A stretch of 64,000 nucleotides of DNA, from NCBI RefSeq assembly GCF_009928445.1, contig NZ_JAABNO010000009.1:124001-188000 (forward strand). The letters run 5' to 3'. The stretch's first letter is position 1. Every line of letters starts with the position of its first letter. Both the position numbers and the translations under genes were made by a program. The stretch comes from Clostridium sp. C8-1-8. GTDB lineage: Bacteria; Bacillota; Clostridia; Clostridiales; Clostridiaceae. The notes beneath the pieces are model-generated. The model was not told the origin of the DNA. It saw nothing but the letters and a program-made list of their open reading frames with translations, and did no database searches. This document shows, piece after piece, positions 63,981-64,000 of the stretch.

Positions 63981-64000
63981 TGGACTACCTCCATTTATAT

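Overview
The window is AT-rich (roughly 30% G+C by eye), densely coded DNA from a Gram-positive, low-GC, anaerobe-type bacterium. Clostridium or a close relative is the best fit. Supporting signs are strong AGGAGG ribosome binding sites, frequent TTG/GTG starts, U-rich intrinsic terminators, a T-box leader, a manganese riboswitch, an LPxTG surface protein, a cohesin/dockerin pair and PTS-based sugar use. No rRNA, tRNA, CRISPR array, intact insertion sequence or prophage is visible.

Layout. 1-1319: the 5' part of a TerC-family gene (minus strand) behind a yybP-ykoY Mn2+ riboswitch, then a perfect 14-bp-arm palindrome. 1320-9347: a LevR-type sigma-54 activator, repeated TGTGTATA sites, a textbook -24/-12 promoter, a lactose/cellobiose-type PTS (EIIB, EIIC, EIIA), a GH1 glycosidase and a ROK glucokinase. 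Together these import a beta-glucoside, hydrolyse it and phosphorylate the free glucose. 9448-12793: a GT39-type membrane glycosyltransferase and a YitT protein. 12977-17790: a compact RiPP locus (radical SAM/SPASM enzyme, a 52-codon Cys-containing precursor starting at GTG, an attenuating terminator, an HprK-like kinase, a PqqD-like protein, an S26-type peptidase and an ABC exporter). 17862-20321: greA and a chemoreceptor. 20550-25614: a second beta-glucoside system controlled by a LicT-type antiterminator with two RAT/terminator leaders. 25845-33550: a PocR-domain histidine kinase, glycerate kinase, an alpha/beta hydrolase, a KimA-like permease, a cold-shock protein and a sigY-like ECF sigma operon with its own ECF-type promoter. 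33669-37545: T-box-controlled gltX, and glnS. 37790-39863: a cytoplasmic chemoreceptor-like signaller paired with a FIST sensor. 40301-49665: an xpaC-telA pair, a second GT39 enzyme, a catalytically degenerate and an intact GH43 protein in tandem, an APH-family kinase and an unknown protein. 49840-52989: a half-size TauE protein, a MATE pump divergent from its likely MerR regulator (19-bp promoter spacer), and a small monooxygenase. 53310-60817: a two-gene surface operon, a 1764-aa dockerin protein with four ~320-aa repeats followed by an LPxTG-anchored cohesin protein. 60962-63980: a ferredoxin-like protein, a DUF362 remnant and a YibE/F protein.

Three families of dispersed intergenic elements (called A, B and C here) recur across the window. 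They often end in, or lie next to, terminators.

The two most interesting systems are the RiPP locus, because of its composition and its short precursor, and the adjacent dockerin/cohesin-LPxTG pair, which looks like a minimal self-contained surface assembly. All assignments come from reading the sequence and remembered family motifs; no search was run.
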